Of a stretch of 64,000 nucleotides of DNA, positions 1 through 12,100 are shown piece by piece. Where the stretch lies: assembly GCA_946122785.1 (NCBI GenBank), contig CAMGYJ010000003.1:930001-994000 (forward strand), given 5' to 3'. Below the pieces are notes generated by a model. It ran no database searches, was not told where the DNA came from, and saw only the letters and a list, made by a program, of their open reading frames with translations. The position numbers and the translations under genes are program-made. How positions within the stretch are numbered: position 1 is the first letter of the stretch; every line of letters begins with the position of its first letter. Origin of the DNA: Linum tenue (lineage: Eukaryota > Streptophyta > Magnoliopsida > Malpighiales > Linaceae).

Positions 1-674
1 AGGTCACGTTGTTAAGTTGAAAGTTGAAACCGAGATGAGTCGATTGAGTTATGTATTCAAAAGTTTGATTAGCATTGAATAAAATTTGTGGGATTCAGCT
101 GAGCTTTCACTCCATATGCTTGTTACTTAATTCTTTCGATCGCAAGCTGCAGCCTTTGCTTGATCACAAGAGAAGAGAAGGCGTAAAGCAGAGGAGGAAA
201 GGGAAGAAGACAGGCGTTTTTCTTTTCTCCCCCATTTCCCGCGAGAAGTTCGACACGAAAGAATGAAAATGATACGATACTGCGAAGTTAGGAAACAGTG
301 CACGTGTCGCCGCGTTGGAGGAAACAGATGATGAACGGAGTTTTCTCCCTTTCCATTCATTTGATTCCTCTTCATCAGCTCTCATTTTCTCGTCGTCTCT
401 TTCGTGGAGTCGTCGGTAGCTAAGCTAGTATAGTAGCAAAGCAGTACTGGCAGTAGCTGTGTGTGAAATCCGACATCCAAAAAGGAAAAAGGGAAGAGCT
501 TTTTCCCCCTTTTTTGGGAGCGAAATGCTCCTCTTCTTCTTCCTCTAACCACGCGAATCCACAATCTTCTTGTCCTCCCTTCGTCAAAACCCTGCGATTC
601 TCTTTGCGGCAGCCAATTCCGCCATTGAAGGGTGCCGCTGGGTCTCTCTGTGTCTCTTTCCCCTTGTTTTCGTT
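1..674 (+). promoter_or_regulatory. Promoter and 5' leader of the RING gene
   Basis: No protein similarity is recognisable here. From about 460 onward the sequence is CT-rich, as plant 5' leaders often are, and it runs straight into the chosen ATG at 675. The longer open frames across 463-920 continue past the first splice donor and show no family features, so I treat them as chance. The transcription start cannot be fixed. Confidence 0.4.
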
Positions 675-2645
675 ATGGGTAAGAGGAAGCGAAGTGGCTC
701 AGCTCCCCATCATCATAACCCGCCAACCGATCCTTCTTCTTCCCCATCTCCCTCTGGTACGATCCTTTCGTTCATTTTGGCTGATTTTTCGTCTTGTTGG
801 GTTCGTTGGTTTCGGGGGAAATTTTGTTGCTTGGACGGGGATTTGAGGAAGCTGTTGAAATTGGATGATGGGTTGTGTTTTAACTTGGCTAGATTGCATG
901 AATCTTTGAGAATCGATTGAGCTGGGTTTGTTGTATTTACTGATATCTAGGGGGAACTCCCGAGAGATTTGTTTGCTTTTGGGTAAACATTTGGCATCTT
1001 TTACTCATGTAGAATGTCCAAATAGGAAAGATTAGGTCTTGGTTTTAGTTGGTTTTTCGACTTTGATTGATTGAGCTGTGGATTGTCATTTTACCAAATC
1101 GAAAATTGGGAAATGGAGATCCTGAGAGATGATGTTGTTTGGAATTGATAATGCAGTCATTGTCTTTTTTGCCTTCCAAAATGATTGCCTCTACATGCAA
1201 GAAGCTGGAGATGGCTATGTCGAATCCCTTTTGTTCATTGTGGAGCTTACATCGAATGATCACGAATAGAATCAGACTGTTCAGACTCTGTGATAGGACG
1301 TGATAGCAATGGCAATCTGTTGTATTTGTGGTTTGTGCATAGCATCTTCCTTAATTGTAGTTTTCGGATTGAAAACTCGAATTGCGGTTTGGATGGATGT
1401 AAGCATGAAACTTCCTAACAAACTGAGGCACATTTCAAATTTTGGGGATCTCTTGCTGTATGATCAGTAGCCTGCATCCTTTCCTTTTCTGGCTTTTGCC
1501 TGTGTATTCTAGACAGGGAGTGCCCCACAATAGTTTAGATAAGAGAAACCGGCGGTCTCGTAACGAACAATTGCTATGTGAGATAAGAACTCTGTTTGTG
1601 GCTCGTGTTTACTCTATATATATTGGACGGAATATGTTGATTCATATTGTGAATGTGAATGATGCAGGTGATATGCCCTTCTCTTCTGGAAGGGGATCAC
1701 TACCCCACGAGGTTTGTCTTTTTGGTTTCATTTCGGTTTTCTTGCGTGGTCTGGGTTAATTGTTCGTTTGATAGAATCAATGTATGACGTTAATTTATCA
1801 TCTTTAACATTGTGATCAAGCACGTTCTGTCATCCTTACCTTCGCAGAGACGTTCTCGTTTGCTCGATTCTGCTGAACTGAAGCCTCCTTCGCTAGGGAT
1901 GCAAGCACAAGAGAACTCCACCAGATTGCTCAACTTGCACTCGTCTCTCTCACAACAGCACTACAACCTTGGTCGATCGATATCGCTGAAACGATCACGT
2001 CATCATTATGGACATCATTACTCTCGTAGGAACACAGGAAGCCATGCTGGTCCATCATTGCCTTCTCATGGGAGGAATCACCACCTTTCACACGATGAGA
2101 GACTCCCCTTCAAGTTTGGCAGTCAACACGAAGCAAGTCTACAGTTCAGGCATCAGGGAGGTGAAGTTAACCTTACGACTGAGTTTACTTTTTCCTTATT
2201 GTGCATGCTGCAATAGTGGTAGGGGTAGTTAATTGCTTCCATTTCCGGTTAACGTATTGCAGTATGGACATTAGCCCAGTATCATCTGCTTGTAGTTTCT
2301 CCACTTTTTATTTATTTATTTTTTATTTTTTATCTCCCTAATACACATTCCTCTCTCTCAGATTACTGGGAAAAAGCTGATTTCATCCGACCGGAGAGGA
2401 TCCGGTTCAGCTCACTAGTAACAGATGCTGTATCCTCCTCAGACTCAATAAAGATGGTATGCGGGATCTGCCAGAAGCTGTTGAGACGAAAGCCTTACTC
2501 CCTTGGTGACTTGCCATCATCCTCCGGTGAATATGCTGTTGTAGCTGTTCTGGTTTGTGGCCATATGTATCATGCGGAATGTTTGGAGGAGAATACGAGC
2601 CTCGAGAACACAAGTGACCCTCAATGCCCACAGTGTTGTGTGTAG
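675..2645 (+). CDS. RING-finger (C3H2C3) protein, probable E3 ubiquitin ligase
   Basis: Four exons give a continuous 240-residue protein: 675-756, 1668-1711, 1848-2160 and 2362-2645, all with GT-AG borders and matching phases. The start MGKRKRSGSAPHHH is basic. The middle (about residues 43-145) is rich in Ser, His, Arg and Gln and looks disordered. The C-terminus (about 178-240) is a RING: CGIC, then about 26 residues, CGHMYHAEC, then CPQC close to the stop. This fits the plant RING/U-box superfamily; a RING of this form normally binds a ubiquitin-loaded E2. No membrane segment is visible and the substrate is unknown. The family call is firm. The exact start and the small 44-base exon 2 are predictions. 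Confidence 0.8.
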
Positions 2646-3201
2646 ATTACCTCTCTCAACTGAAGTGGACACACGATCTGTAACTTCTGTAGATATACAG
2701 CAGATAGTTTTAGATGGATAACTAGAGAGAGATATAGGTGGCGTCTGGTTGTTGTAATGTAAGAGTGTCTCTGGTGCGATTTCTACGACTTTCGGTTGAG
2801 CTGGGTACAATGTACCTTGTAATTTGTTTAACCACTGCTGTGCTAGGATTATAGAAGCAACAATGGCTTCCTTATTATGTTCAGTTACAGGCAAGTATCT
2901 CTGTTGAGTACTAATAGACGAGCAACAGTGGCTTCCAATTGGTTTGGATCCAGTTTAATTCATCCAAATCCCTGTAACTATATCTGAATTTTGGACAAGG
3001 ATTATCATTTAGTACCTAAATGTTTTCGGCCTTAACATCAAAATTTCAAGAGTGTCACACTGCAACTAACATCACAAGGGCAAGTCAAGCAAACAGATAA
3101 GTTGCATTTCTCCTTGAAAATACTAATAGAGTTCCTCAGTCGAGCAATGGAAACTGTACAGAGCAATGATACAAGGGTAATCCCAAATATGAAATTATCT
3201 T
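2646..3201. other. Convergent intergenic spacer / 3' UTRs
   Basis: The RING gene (+) and the MUSTANG-like gene (-) point towards each other across this 556-base stretch. It must hold both 3' UTRs and polyadenylation signals. I see no other gene. Confidence 0.5.
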
Positions 3202-6114
3202 CTACGATTCATCTTTGTTCACCTCCTCAGTTAGTATCAAAGGCTCCTTGCAGGTGGCTTCGTAATGTCCCTCTCCCTTGCACCTGGTGCACAAAGCTTT
3301 CAACTTCTGTTCTCCTAGGTTGCTGCTTTCTTTCTCCGTGGATTCTTCCCCCTGGTCCAGCTCTTCAAGCAGGTGTTGTTCTTCTGGCTGCTGAGCTCCA
3401 TCAGCCTCCTTATCTCCCTCCTCCGAAGGAGGCTCCTTACAAGTAGCCTTGTTATGCCCTTCGCCTTTGCATCTTGTACACAAGATTATCCTCTTTAGTT
3501 CCCCTCTACTTTTGTAATACCTCTCCCTAGGCAAAGGCGGAGGCCTTGGCGTTGTAGGAGGAAGCACAACTGCAGTAGACTCGGTCATCTCCTCATCGTT
3601 TTCTTCCTCAGGAGGACTGTAAGGGTCTGTAACAGGGTTTATCGACCCAGAGTAAGCCGCACGATATTTCTCGACTGAGAAGTATTGCGAGCAATAATCA
3701 TACGCCACATGTCCAGTCCGAAGAGAGACAGCAATCGCATGACGACATGGAAACTCATTCACGACCCACTCTAAACATGTGCACTTCCTCGAGTCGGTAT
3801 CCACGACATTGATCAAACCGTCGTGAACCTCAAACAGGATCCCATTTGAGAATAGCACCTTGTAAGATCGAGCTCTCGCCCCTTCCTCCTGAAGCTTCTT
3901 CTCCTTGGAAGGAGTGATTCTCAAAGTAGTCATCCAGCTATCTGATTCGGTTTTACGACTCTGCATCAACTCCATTATATTTCCTCTGATCGCTTCTAGC
4001 TTCATTGTAATCGGCATCTCCCGCACCTCGTCGATCCACTTTGAGTAGAAGTTTGCAGTACTGAATGAGTCTGGTTTCTCAGGAGTGTACTGCTCGCCTT
4101 TGAAATGCGAACTTGCCCAAAGTTCAGGGTCAATCTGGACAAGCCACTCATGAGCTTTTATAGAGACCTCTTTAATACGATCAAGGAGCATGTTGAAGGT
4201 TTCGAGCCGACGAGTGCATGCAGCAGCCAACATGTTTACAGGCAGAGATGGTCTGCCGTCTCCATGAAATGGGCCCTTGAGATTTCTCTTGAATTCTTCC
4301 AGCAAGTGATATAGTGAATAACGATGGTACGAACCGGTAAATACTTCGATCATCGACTCTCTCAGCTCCTTCTCCCTGTCGGAGACAAATGTTATCGGCT
4401 CTGAGCTCGAGATTGCAGACCTCAACTGCACCAAAAACCAATGCCAGCTGTCCTTATTCTCTATATCTACAATTGCGTATGCAACAGGAAAGATTCCATC
4501 ATCTCCATCTAATGCACTAGCAGTCAACAAAATCTCATGGTGCTTCGATCTCAGAGGGGTAGAGTCCAGGTAAAGAACCGGGCGACAACCATTCTGGAAA
4601 CCTTCTACCAATGCACGATACGATATGAAAAGGCGTTGAAATTTGTTGCTCTCATTATCAACGACGAGGTTTGTGGAGCTACCGGGATTTGCTTCCTGTA
4701 ATCTCTCACAATACCAAGGCAGCTTCTTGTATGCCTCTGTGTATGAGCCCAGCATTTCCTCTCGGGCCTGTTCGATTGCACGTCGAACTTGGGCATAGTT
4801 CGGCTCAATCCCGAAGTCTCTAAATATGCCATTAGATATTTCTTTGGGTTTGTGATGTGGGCTCTCTCTGAGTCTCTCCTTGATAACATTCACCAGCCAA
4901 TTTTTCGATGCATGAACCGACTTCCAAGAGTCCTCCCCACAAGTGTGTGGTTCATCCATTTTCTTGATACGTAAAACTTCATCATTAGGGACCCACGAGG
5001 CAAATATCTTCCAGTAACAAGCTCTGGCAGCACACACGGCACTGACTCGATTTGAGTCGTTCTTCTTAAGCTTATATCCGAATCGATGTGCTATGGCGTA
5101 CTTCTGCAGGGCATCACGGAACTTGACCACGCTCTCAAATTCCTGACCCATACCAGTTATTCCATCTCTCCAAGTGGCCACCAACTGGTCCAATGAACCA
5201 TCTCTCGTATGTTCATCTATAACCATCAATTCAGTACCACTTCCTCCAACTGAAGGATCCAGATTCCTAATGGTCTTTATACACGATGCAGTTATTCTAG
5301 AATCCCCCTCGTTAGCAGAAGAACCAATCGTCATTCGACCATTGGTGCCAATTTTCCATGAAGCAGTGCGCCTTCTCTTCTTTACTGTATCAGCAGGAGT
5401 AGCAGCGAGATCAAATGTAATTGGGACATCAACAACTTTACTGGTCGGACTTTGTGGTGTTTCTATTCCAGCTGATTCAGTGTCAGGCGAGGAGTCATCA
5501 GAATCACTGCTAGGTGATGATTTACTCGAACTTGGACTATCAGCAGCAGCTGATTTTGATCTTGATCTTGATCTTGAATTCGACTTTGATTTAGATTTGG
5601 ATGCTGCCCTCTTAAGCATCCCAGTTGTTGCAGGTAGTGCTTTAACCACACGTCCCCTACAAACCACCAAAGCAGTGACCTCCAACTTAGCTAACAAAAC
5701 CATGAATAGTTCATTAGTTTCCAGAAGGAATGAAACGAAAGCTTACAACGAGGCAGGAGCAGGACGCTTCTTAGGGGATGGCGTCGGAGTTGCACGAACG
5801 AACCCCTGAGTACCCGTGACATAAATATCCGCGGTGATCGATTCGCCATAGAATTCATACATGGTGTTGAAATCCTTATCATTGGACAATGTGATCAGGG
5901 TCTTGGTCATCCCCGGGATGAAATACTTCATACAGACGGATTGAAGCTCCAAGTTGCAGGTCTCTGCAACCCTGAGCTTGAGATCATCAAAGACAGTGTC
6001 TCTGTTGATCTCCACAGCATGGGCATCTCCACCGCTGTATGACATGGTGCCGTCATCATGTTTCGTGAATTCGCCGCCACACTGGCAGATGAGTATAAGC
6101 TTTGCCCTCGGCAT
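3202..6114 (-). CDS. MUG: MUSTANG-like domesticated MULE transposase with N-terminal PB1 domain
   Basis: Two exons (5747-6114 and 3202-5656) join in phase to give about 940 residues. The N-terminal exon is a PB1 domain (starts MPRAKLILICQCGGEF, residues about 1-110). A Ser/Lys/Arg-rich linker follows, then a MuDR DNA-binding region, a MULE transposase domain (VLYLDSTPL near 485, FVSDREKE further on), a SWIM zinc finger (CTCLEW then CRHAIAV, about 747-765), and two CCHC knuckles (CTRCKGEGHNKATC near 852 and a near copy near 917). PB1 plus MULE plus SWIM is the make-up of the MUSTANG-B group (MUG5-8 type), known as host genes descended from Mutator transposases. The frame is fully open over 2.8 kb and I see no flanking TIRs, which supports domestication. 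Family roles in growth and flowering are known only in general. Confidence 0.85.
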
Positions 6115-6782
6115 CACGAATCACACTCACCTGAAAGATGAAAAGAGAAAACAGTTCAGAATCCAATAGTTAATTTTTCCAAAAAGAGTCATCATTTAAA
6201 CTCCCATCTCCGTCGTTCCCACAAGCGACAAAGAAAGCAGACACTGGATCAGCGGAAACAGAAAAGCCCTCATGAAAACAGGGTCAATTGCAATTCACCA
6301 GCTGGTCAAACTGAAGCAAAAAAAAAAAAAGCTGAACAATTACTAAACTCAATCGCCATGGACAGGTCAATTGACAAGATGGGTCGTCAAGAAGGAACGA
6401 GAAAAAGTGACTGAAGTGTCTAACGTTCGCAGCTGGTGAAGTAAGGAAAACAGTGTGAAATTGCAGACAACGGAATTGACAATAAGAGAAGGGAGAGTTT
6501 GGAGTAGAGGCGAGACCGACAGTGAAGGAGCGGAGGGGGAGCTTACCGGAGCCGCGACGGCGGTGGGTTGAAGGCAGAACTGCAGAATTACGCAGAAACC
6601 CTAGATTTTGAGGGGTGATTCGAGGAGGAGATGGAGAGAGTCGGGGAAAGTGAGAAGGGGGAATGGAGGAAGCGTTAAAGAGTTGGGGTGTGAATGGGAA
6701 TGTGGTAAAGATAAGGTAGCGTTTGGCAATTTGTGATCTATGAAAATGATGGATATTAGCTGAGTGAAACACTAAACAATAA
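6115..6782 (-). promoter_or_regulatory. 5' leader, leader intron and promoter of the MUSTANG-like gene
   Basis: Read on the minus strand, a splice acceptor (TTTCAG before GTGAGTGTG) sits just upstream of the ATG near 6132, and a donor (GTAAGCTCC) lies near 6545. This predicts a leader intron of about 410 bases and a first non-coding exon around 6546-6620. The open frame over 6284-6790 has no family features and I do not call it. The tRNA gene begins at the outer edge of this promoter. Confidence 0.45.
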
Positions 6783-6856
6783 GACCGCATAGCGCAGTGG
6801 ATTAGCGCGTCTGACTTCGGATCAGAAGGTCGTGGGTTCGACTCCCACTGTGGTCG
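6783..6856 (+). tRNA. trnR-UCG: tRNA-Arg, anticodon UCG
   Basis: A complete 74-nt cloverleaf. The acceptor stem GACCGCA pairs with TGTGGTC (one G-U), with discriminator G. The D arm is GCGC/GCGC. The anticodon stem is TCTGA/TCAGA around loop CTTCGGA, giving anticodon TCG. The T arm is GTGGG, TTCGACT, CCCAC. The B box GGGTTCGACTCC is intact. The CCA end is not encoded and there is no intron, as expected for a nuclear tRNA gene. Confidence 0.95.
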
Positions 6857-6857
6857 A

Positions 6858-6863
6858 TTTTTT
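6858..6863 (+). terminator. RNA polymerase III T-run terminator
   Basis: Six T's begin two bases after the tRNA discriminator, and further T tracts follow. This is the normal Pol III stop. Confidence 0.8.
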
Positions 6864-7010
6864 ATTTTATAATTTTATTTTAAAGTTGAACTTACTGGGC
6901 TATCATTTATTCCCACTTAATCCAAAATAAGCCCAGTCCAACCGATCCTCTTGATCCAAAACAAGCCCAGCCCTCTTTTATGTATTGTCTCGCCTACTTA
7001 TTTTTTTTTT

Positions 7011-7909
7011 TGCTAAATTGCAAGTTTGGTCACTTGAATTACTAGTAAATTTCACGTTAGCCACTAGAATTACTTTATTCCATCCGGAGTCACTTAAATT
7101 AGGTTAACAGTTCAAGTTTGGTCACTGGCCGTTAGACTCCGTTAACTTTGGCTGATGTGGCGGTCAACTCTTATAGTTGACCGTTAAATAAGTGATGTGG
7201 CAATTAAAAAATAATAAAATAATAAAAAATGTCACGGTCAACTCTTATAATTGACCGTTAATAATTTCCACCTCATTATTACAATAAATTAAAAAAATAA
7301 TTAAAACAAAAAATGTCACAATAATTGAAAAAATGTGTTAGATCTAAGCAAATTCCCATCCACTCCACTGCTACTGGATATGGTTGCTAGTTCCTCTCTT
7401 CCTCCAAAGCGATCGACGCAAGAGACTTAAACGAGCAGCTGAAGATGGCGTAGGAGCGATCCTCCAGCCTCGAGGCGCAGGTTCGAGATGTGGTGGGGCG
7501 CCTCATTAGCTGTGTTACAGAGCAGGACCAGTTGAAGGCAGCTCGATCTGGAGGAAGAGAGGATCGACAGAAAGGGAATTTGCTTAGATCTAACTCATTT
7601 TTTTAATTATTGTGAAATTATTAAAAAAAATTCATTTTTTTCGTTTTAATATTTTTTTAATTTATTGTACAAATGAGGTGGAAATTATTAAAATTTAAAT
7701 TTTATTATTATTTTAATTGCCACGTCACTCATTTAACAGTCAACTATAATGGTTGACCGCCACACCAGCAAAAGTTAACGGAGTTTAACGGTCAGTGACC
7801 AAACTTGAACTGTTAACCTAATTTAAGTGACTACGAATGGAATAAAGTAATTCTAGTGGCTAACATGAAATTTACTAGTAATTCAAGTGACCAACCATGC
7901 AATTAACCC
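7011..7909. mobile_element. Foldback Mutator-like (MULE) non-autonomous element
   Basis: The left end (TGCTAAATTGCA...TTTGGTCAC) is the inverted copy of the right end (GTGACCAACC...TTAACCC). The inverted match runs inward with interruptions to about 7400 on the left and 7550 on the right, so most of the 899 bases could fold into one long hairpin. The termini resemble the plant MULE end GGGTTAATTGCA. Runs of eight to nine T's flank both sides and may be the 9-bp target duplication, but low complexity makes that weak. No transposase is inside. The centre holds a GC-rich coding-like scrap, listed separately. Confidence 0.75.
7427..7579 (+). pseudogene. Captured coiled-coil gene fragment inside the foldback MULE
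   Basis: The loop of the hairpin is GC-rich, unlike its AT-rich arms. It reads as LNEQLKMA, one stop (TAG, probably from CAG), then ERSSSLEAQVRDVVGRL and more, with Gln/Glu/Leu spacing typical of a coiled coil. This looks like an exon piece taken from a host gene, as in Pack-MULEs. The parent gene is not in the window. Part of the right side overlaps the inverted arm. Confidence 0.4.
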
Positions 7910-9171
7910 TTTTTTTTATAATGGTGATACAAGTTTTTTTTTTTCAATAAAAGAACTACTTAAAAAATTCGAACCTGGAATCTTCAGGTTCTAGACTACT
8001 GGACTATTGCTAGGCCAAGCCCTTGTTCGTTACCAATTAGCAAATAAGAAGGGTAGAGTATGTTGATTCGTAGCCAAATCGTATGGTGGTTGTTCGAACC
8101 GGAAATAATGAAACCCCGATCCAAATTAGTAAGTGGTTTTAACGAAAACGATTGGATAATGATTAAACTACAGTTTTAGTAGAAAATACATGACCTTATG
8201 TTCGGTTTCACAATCCTTGCTTAGTAGTAAGTATTGTCCATCATTTCCCTTCAACTACATCATATAAGATGTCAAAATTCGGATGTTAAATGTCAACAAT
8301 ATGTGAATAAGGAATACATTTTAACCAACCAATATTTTTTGAATAGAGTGGATTCTAAGAAAATTACACTATCTGAAAATATGAAATGTTGGTGACTAAA
8401 TTCGAATGGGCGAATACAAACTACCTAGGTGTAGTGCGATCGTTAAGAAAATTGCACTATCCGAAAAATATGAATAACTCATGCCTTTAACCCACTATGA
8501 AGAAATGATTGAAATTGAAGAAGCGTAGTACTATGTTATTATCAACAATAACAACACAGTCGTCATTGAGGTATAGCTTCTCATGCATTGTCGCTTGCTC
8601 CTTTTTCCATTGTTGCAGCGAGAAATCAACGTTGTAGCTTTAGATACTAAATAGGTCATGAAACGTGCTTGATTCGTTGTCATTGGACGCTAAATACCGA
8701 AACATGGTGTGCCTGAAAAGAAGAAGAAAAAATATATATGTACCATAATGGGGTTTGGTTGTTTCTCATGGAGTGATTGTGGTAGAAGGGGAGAAAGGGA
8801 GGGGTTTCTTGGTGGGGAAGGAATTGGGGGGGGGGGGGGAGAAAGTTTCTTGTTAAGGTTTGTTAGAGTGCTCGGCTAATGGAAATTCATTTTCAGCTGA
8901 TCTCATTTGCTTGCTTTTTAAGTCTCCTTGTAATATATATGGAGACGACTGGTATGCTCCAGATGATCTAGCCGTTAGATTTACATGGATTAGCTTTGGT
9001 CAATCTTAACGGTGAATTATTTTTTTCTCTTAAATTGAACTTTGGGTTTGGGATTAGAAAATCGGGGCCTGTGGTTTATCTATTTGAGATTGGGGTATAG
9101 TATCATACCCCAAACTCGGTTTAATTCATGATCTACATAGAGATATCTCATTATGAGTACATGGAGCATAG
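7910..9171. other. AT-rich intergenic DNA with repeat scraps
   Basis: No gene is recognisable. Around 7965-8035 the minus strand has a B-box-like GGTTCGAA and an A-box-like stretch, possibly a SINE or decayed tRNA relic. A short motif (AAAATTGCACTATC-like) occurs twice near 8356 and 8442. The segment from 8695 is a duplicated gene flank, listed separately. Confidence 0.4.
8695..8945 (+). repeat. Duplicate of the 3' flank of the MGDG-synthase fragment
   Basis: This stretch matches 32162-32463 almost continuously: CCGAAACATGGTGTGCC, the AAGAAGAAG tract, a GGGAGGGG(GG) tract, TTTCTTGGTGGGGAAGG, then TAGAGTGCTCGGCTA and TCAGCTGATCTCATTT. About 60 bases present in the second copy are missing here. 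The second copy lies directly downstream of an MGDG-synthase C-terminus, so this copy is probably the trailing edge of another copy of that gene. Confidence 0.7.
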
Positions 9172-12100
9172 TGTTAGAGTAGTCAAAATGAGTAAAGGAA
9201 ATACCACATTGGTGGGAGAAGGAAAGTGCAAGTGGTTTTTAAGTTTACTTTCCACTTTAGTTATTGGATAAAGTGGTTAGTGGGCTTTTGGAAAAAATGT
9301 GAGCTATTTAATTTGACATATTAAATCGCACTACGCACTTAGCACGTTTGCGTGACGCGGTCGGAAATTAATTTTTGGTTATTTAATTAATTGAATTTGA
9401 GTTTTGTGAAACGACGTAACCTTTAAGAAGGGAACTGCCATTTTCTCAAATCTTATAAGAGACGTTGGCCAGAAGATTGAGTTCCAACGATCATCTTCTT
9501 CTCCTCGTTTTCCTTCTCAAAAAATGTAAAACTAGTAACTGCGGAAAATAAAGAAGACGATGATTTACATGGTTTCCCCGATAACAGGACTAGTCCACGG
9601 AGAGCAGAGCTCTCAGATGAGTTTCACTATATGAGAGAGTGGCGGAACAGAAATCCACACACAAGCATACATCGGTTGCTGAGCATACAAGCCCTACTAA
9701 TACCCATCGACAATGACCTGAGGTAATTAGGAGAAGCAGCACAAAATACAATTAACTACCCAAAGTAATAATAAACTACTAATGGGTACAATAATCACGC
9801 CAACAAAAAACACAAACACAGAAGTCACGAAAGTTGCTACTTTTTGACTTTGATTGGAAGGACTCCTGGGGGTGGTTTGCCTAAATCCTACAAGCAACAA
9901 CGTAGTGGGGGCAAATAAACACTCTAAGGAGAGTTATCAAAATCACTCCTTCAATCCGTTTTTTCCATACTGTTTCCCTGACAATCTTAGAGTGTTTATT
10001 TCGTGTGACAATGGATTCTAGAGTGGAGAGCACTTTGAAGGCGTATGCCTCTGATTCCAACAAACTCAATTGGTTTGATGGACCGATCACCCGCTGGCAA
10101 GAGAAGATGAAGTTTCTGTTGACTGCTTTGAAGATCGTGTACATACTGGATCCTGATTTGGTGCCGCTAGGAGACCACAAGACACTGACTCTGATGAATT
10201 GAAGGCTGAACGCAAGAAGAGGAGTGATGACAGCCTGATGTGTCGAGGATACATCCTCAATTCACTTTCTGATCGCCTCTATGATCTGTACTCCCAGTTG
10301 GCGACCCCTACTGAGATATGAACATCTTTAGAGAACTAGTATAAATCAAAGAAACAAAGCGCATATAAGCTTGTCACATTCTAGTTCTTTGAATTTAGCA
10401 TGAATGATAAGCGTTCAATTATGGATCAAGTTCATGAATTCCTAATCTTGGCCTCTAAGTTCAGTGCGTTGAAGATAACTCTTCCTGATGCGTTTCTGGT
10501 GGGGGCAATTATTGCGAAGTTTCCTCCATCATGGAACAACTATAGGAAGAAATTACTTCATACGTCAGAGGAGTTCACTTTGGAACAGATTCAGAAGCAC
10601 CTTAGGATCAAGGAGGAAACTCGAATCTGTGAAAAGTATTTGAATTCGGAGGCACCATCAAGTTCTAAAGTGAATGTTTTGGAGAACAAGAGGGAAAAGA
10701 AGAGAAAGGCCATGAACAATTCCAACAACCAGAAGAAGAAGAAGACGACCCCTATGTCTACTAAGAATTGCTTCAATTGTGGGCAATTGGGACATATTGT
10801 TCGCTTCTGTCCTAATCCAAAGAGGAACCAGAATGAAGGGGCTGCAAGTGCAAGTGCAAATGTGATTGAGAAAGTTGAGCCTAGTGAGATTGTTGCAATG
10901 ATTTCTGACTTACATGTGAGTATGATTCAAGAATTGCACATGGTTGGGGTCATGACCAGTGCTGATTGGTGGTATGATTCGGGGGAAACTGCTCACATTT
11001 TCAACAAGAAAGCCATGTTCAAGGACTACACAAAGTCGACGGAGGGACATGAGGTTCTGTTGGGTGATCATCGCACGATCAAGGTTCTTGGATCTGGAAC
11101 CGTGGAGCTTTTCTTCGCTTCGGGGAAGAAAGTTGTTCTCACCAATGTCCTTCACGTTCCTGATGTTAGAAAGAACTTGGTTTCTGGTTTCATGCTTTGT
11201 AAGAATGGTATAAAGGTTGTGATAGAATCTGATAGGGTGATTTTGACCAAGGCTGGTATGTTTGTTGGGAAGAGCTATGTTAGTGATGGTATGTTTAAGT
11301 TAAGTATTGACAATGGTAATATTAATAATAAAGTTGATGGTTCTGCTTATATCGACGTGCATGCAAATTGTAGTATAGAAAGTACTTCATTTGATTTATG
11401 GAATAATCGATTGGGGCATGTTAACTTTCAGACTCGGAAATACATGTCTAGAAATGGATTAGTAGTTTGTGGTGATGACAGTGGAGATAAATGTGAAATC
11501 TGTGTGCAAGCTAAGATGAAGAGAAAGCCATTTCCTAAGTCGCTTGACAGAAATTCAGAATTATTAGAATTAGTACATTCTGATATTTGTGAATTTCATG
11601 GCCAATTAACTAGAGGAGGATGTAGGTACTTCATTACTTTCATTGATGATAATACTCGATTTACCTATTTCTATTTAATGAGAACCAAGGATGAAGCCTT
11701 TGATAAGTTTAAATTGTATAAATCTGTTGTCGAAACTCAAAAGGGAAGGAAAATACAAATCCTTCAAAGTGATAGACGTGGAGAGTATTTTCCAAATACT
11801 TTAACGGGTTTTGTGAGCAACATTGTTTAATACATCAAAGGACTGCTCCTTACACCCCACAACAGAATGAAGTAGCAGAAAGAAAAAATGGAGTTCTTTC
11901 TGACATGATTAATGCTATGTTGATGAATGCTAGTGCTCCAAACAATTTGTGGGGTGAAGCTTTGCTAACAGTCTGCCATGTACACAATAGGATTTCGTCT
12001 AATAAGCTAAGGGAATCTCCCTATGAGTTGTGGAAGGGAAGGAAATTGAACTTGAGTTATCTTAGAGTTTGGGGATGTCTTGCTTTCTATAGAATCCCAT

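Noticed and set aside
463..920. Overlapping open frames before and across the RING gene's first exon
   Set aside because: They read through a good splice donor at 757 and lack domain features; the ATG at 675 gives the frame that joins correctly to the later exons.
5174..5809. Plus-strand 211-residue frame
   Set aside because: It is antisense to the Ser/Lys/Arg-rich part of the MUSTANG-like gene and has no family features.
6284..6790. 168-residue minus-strand frame next to the tRNA
   Set aside because: It spans the predicted leader intron of the MUSTANG-like gene, contains an A/T-run, and resembles no family.
9916..10003. Short inverted repeat (AATAAACACTCTAAG and its inverse)
   Set aside because: It lies in the leader of a dead copia element, is only 15 bases per arm, and could be chance or part of the retroelement RNA leader.
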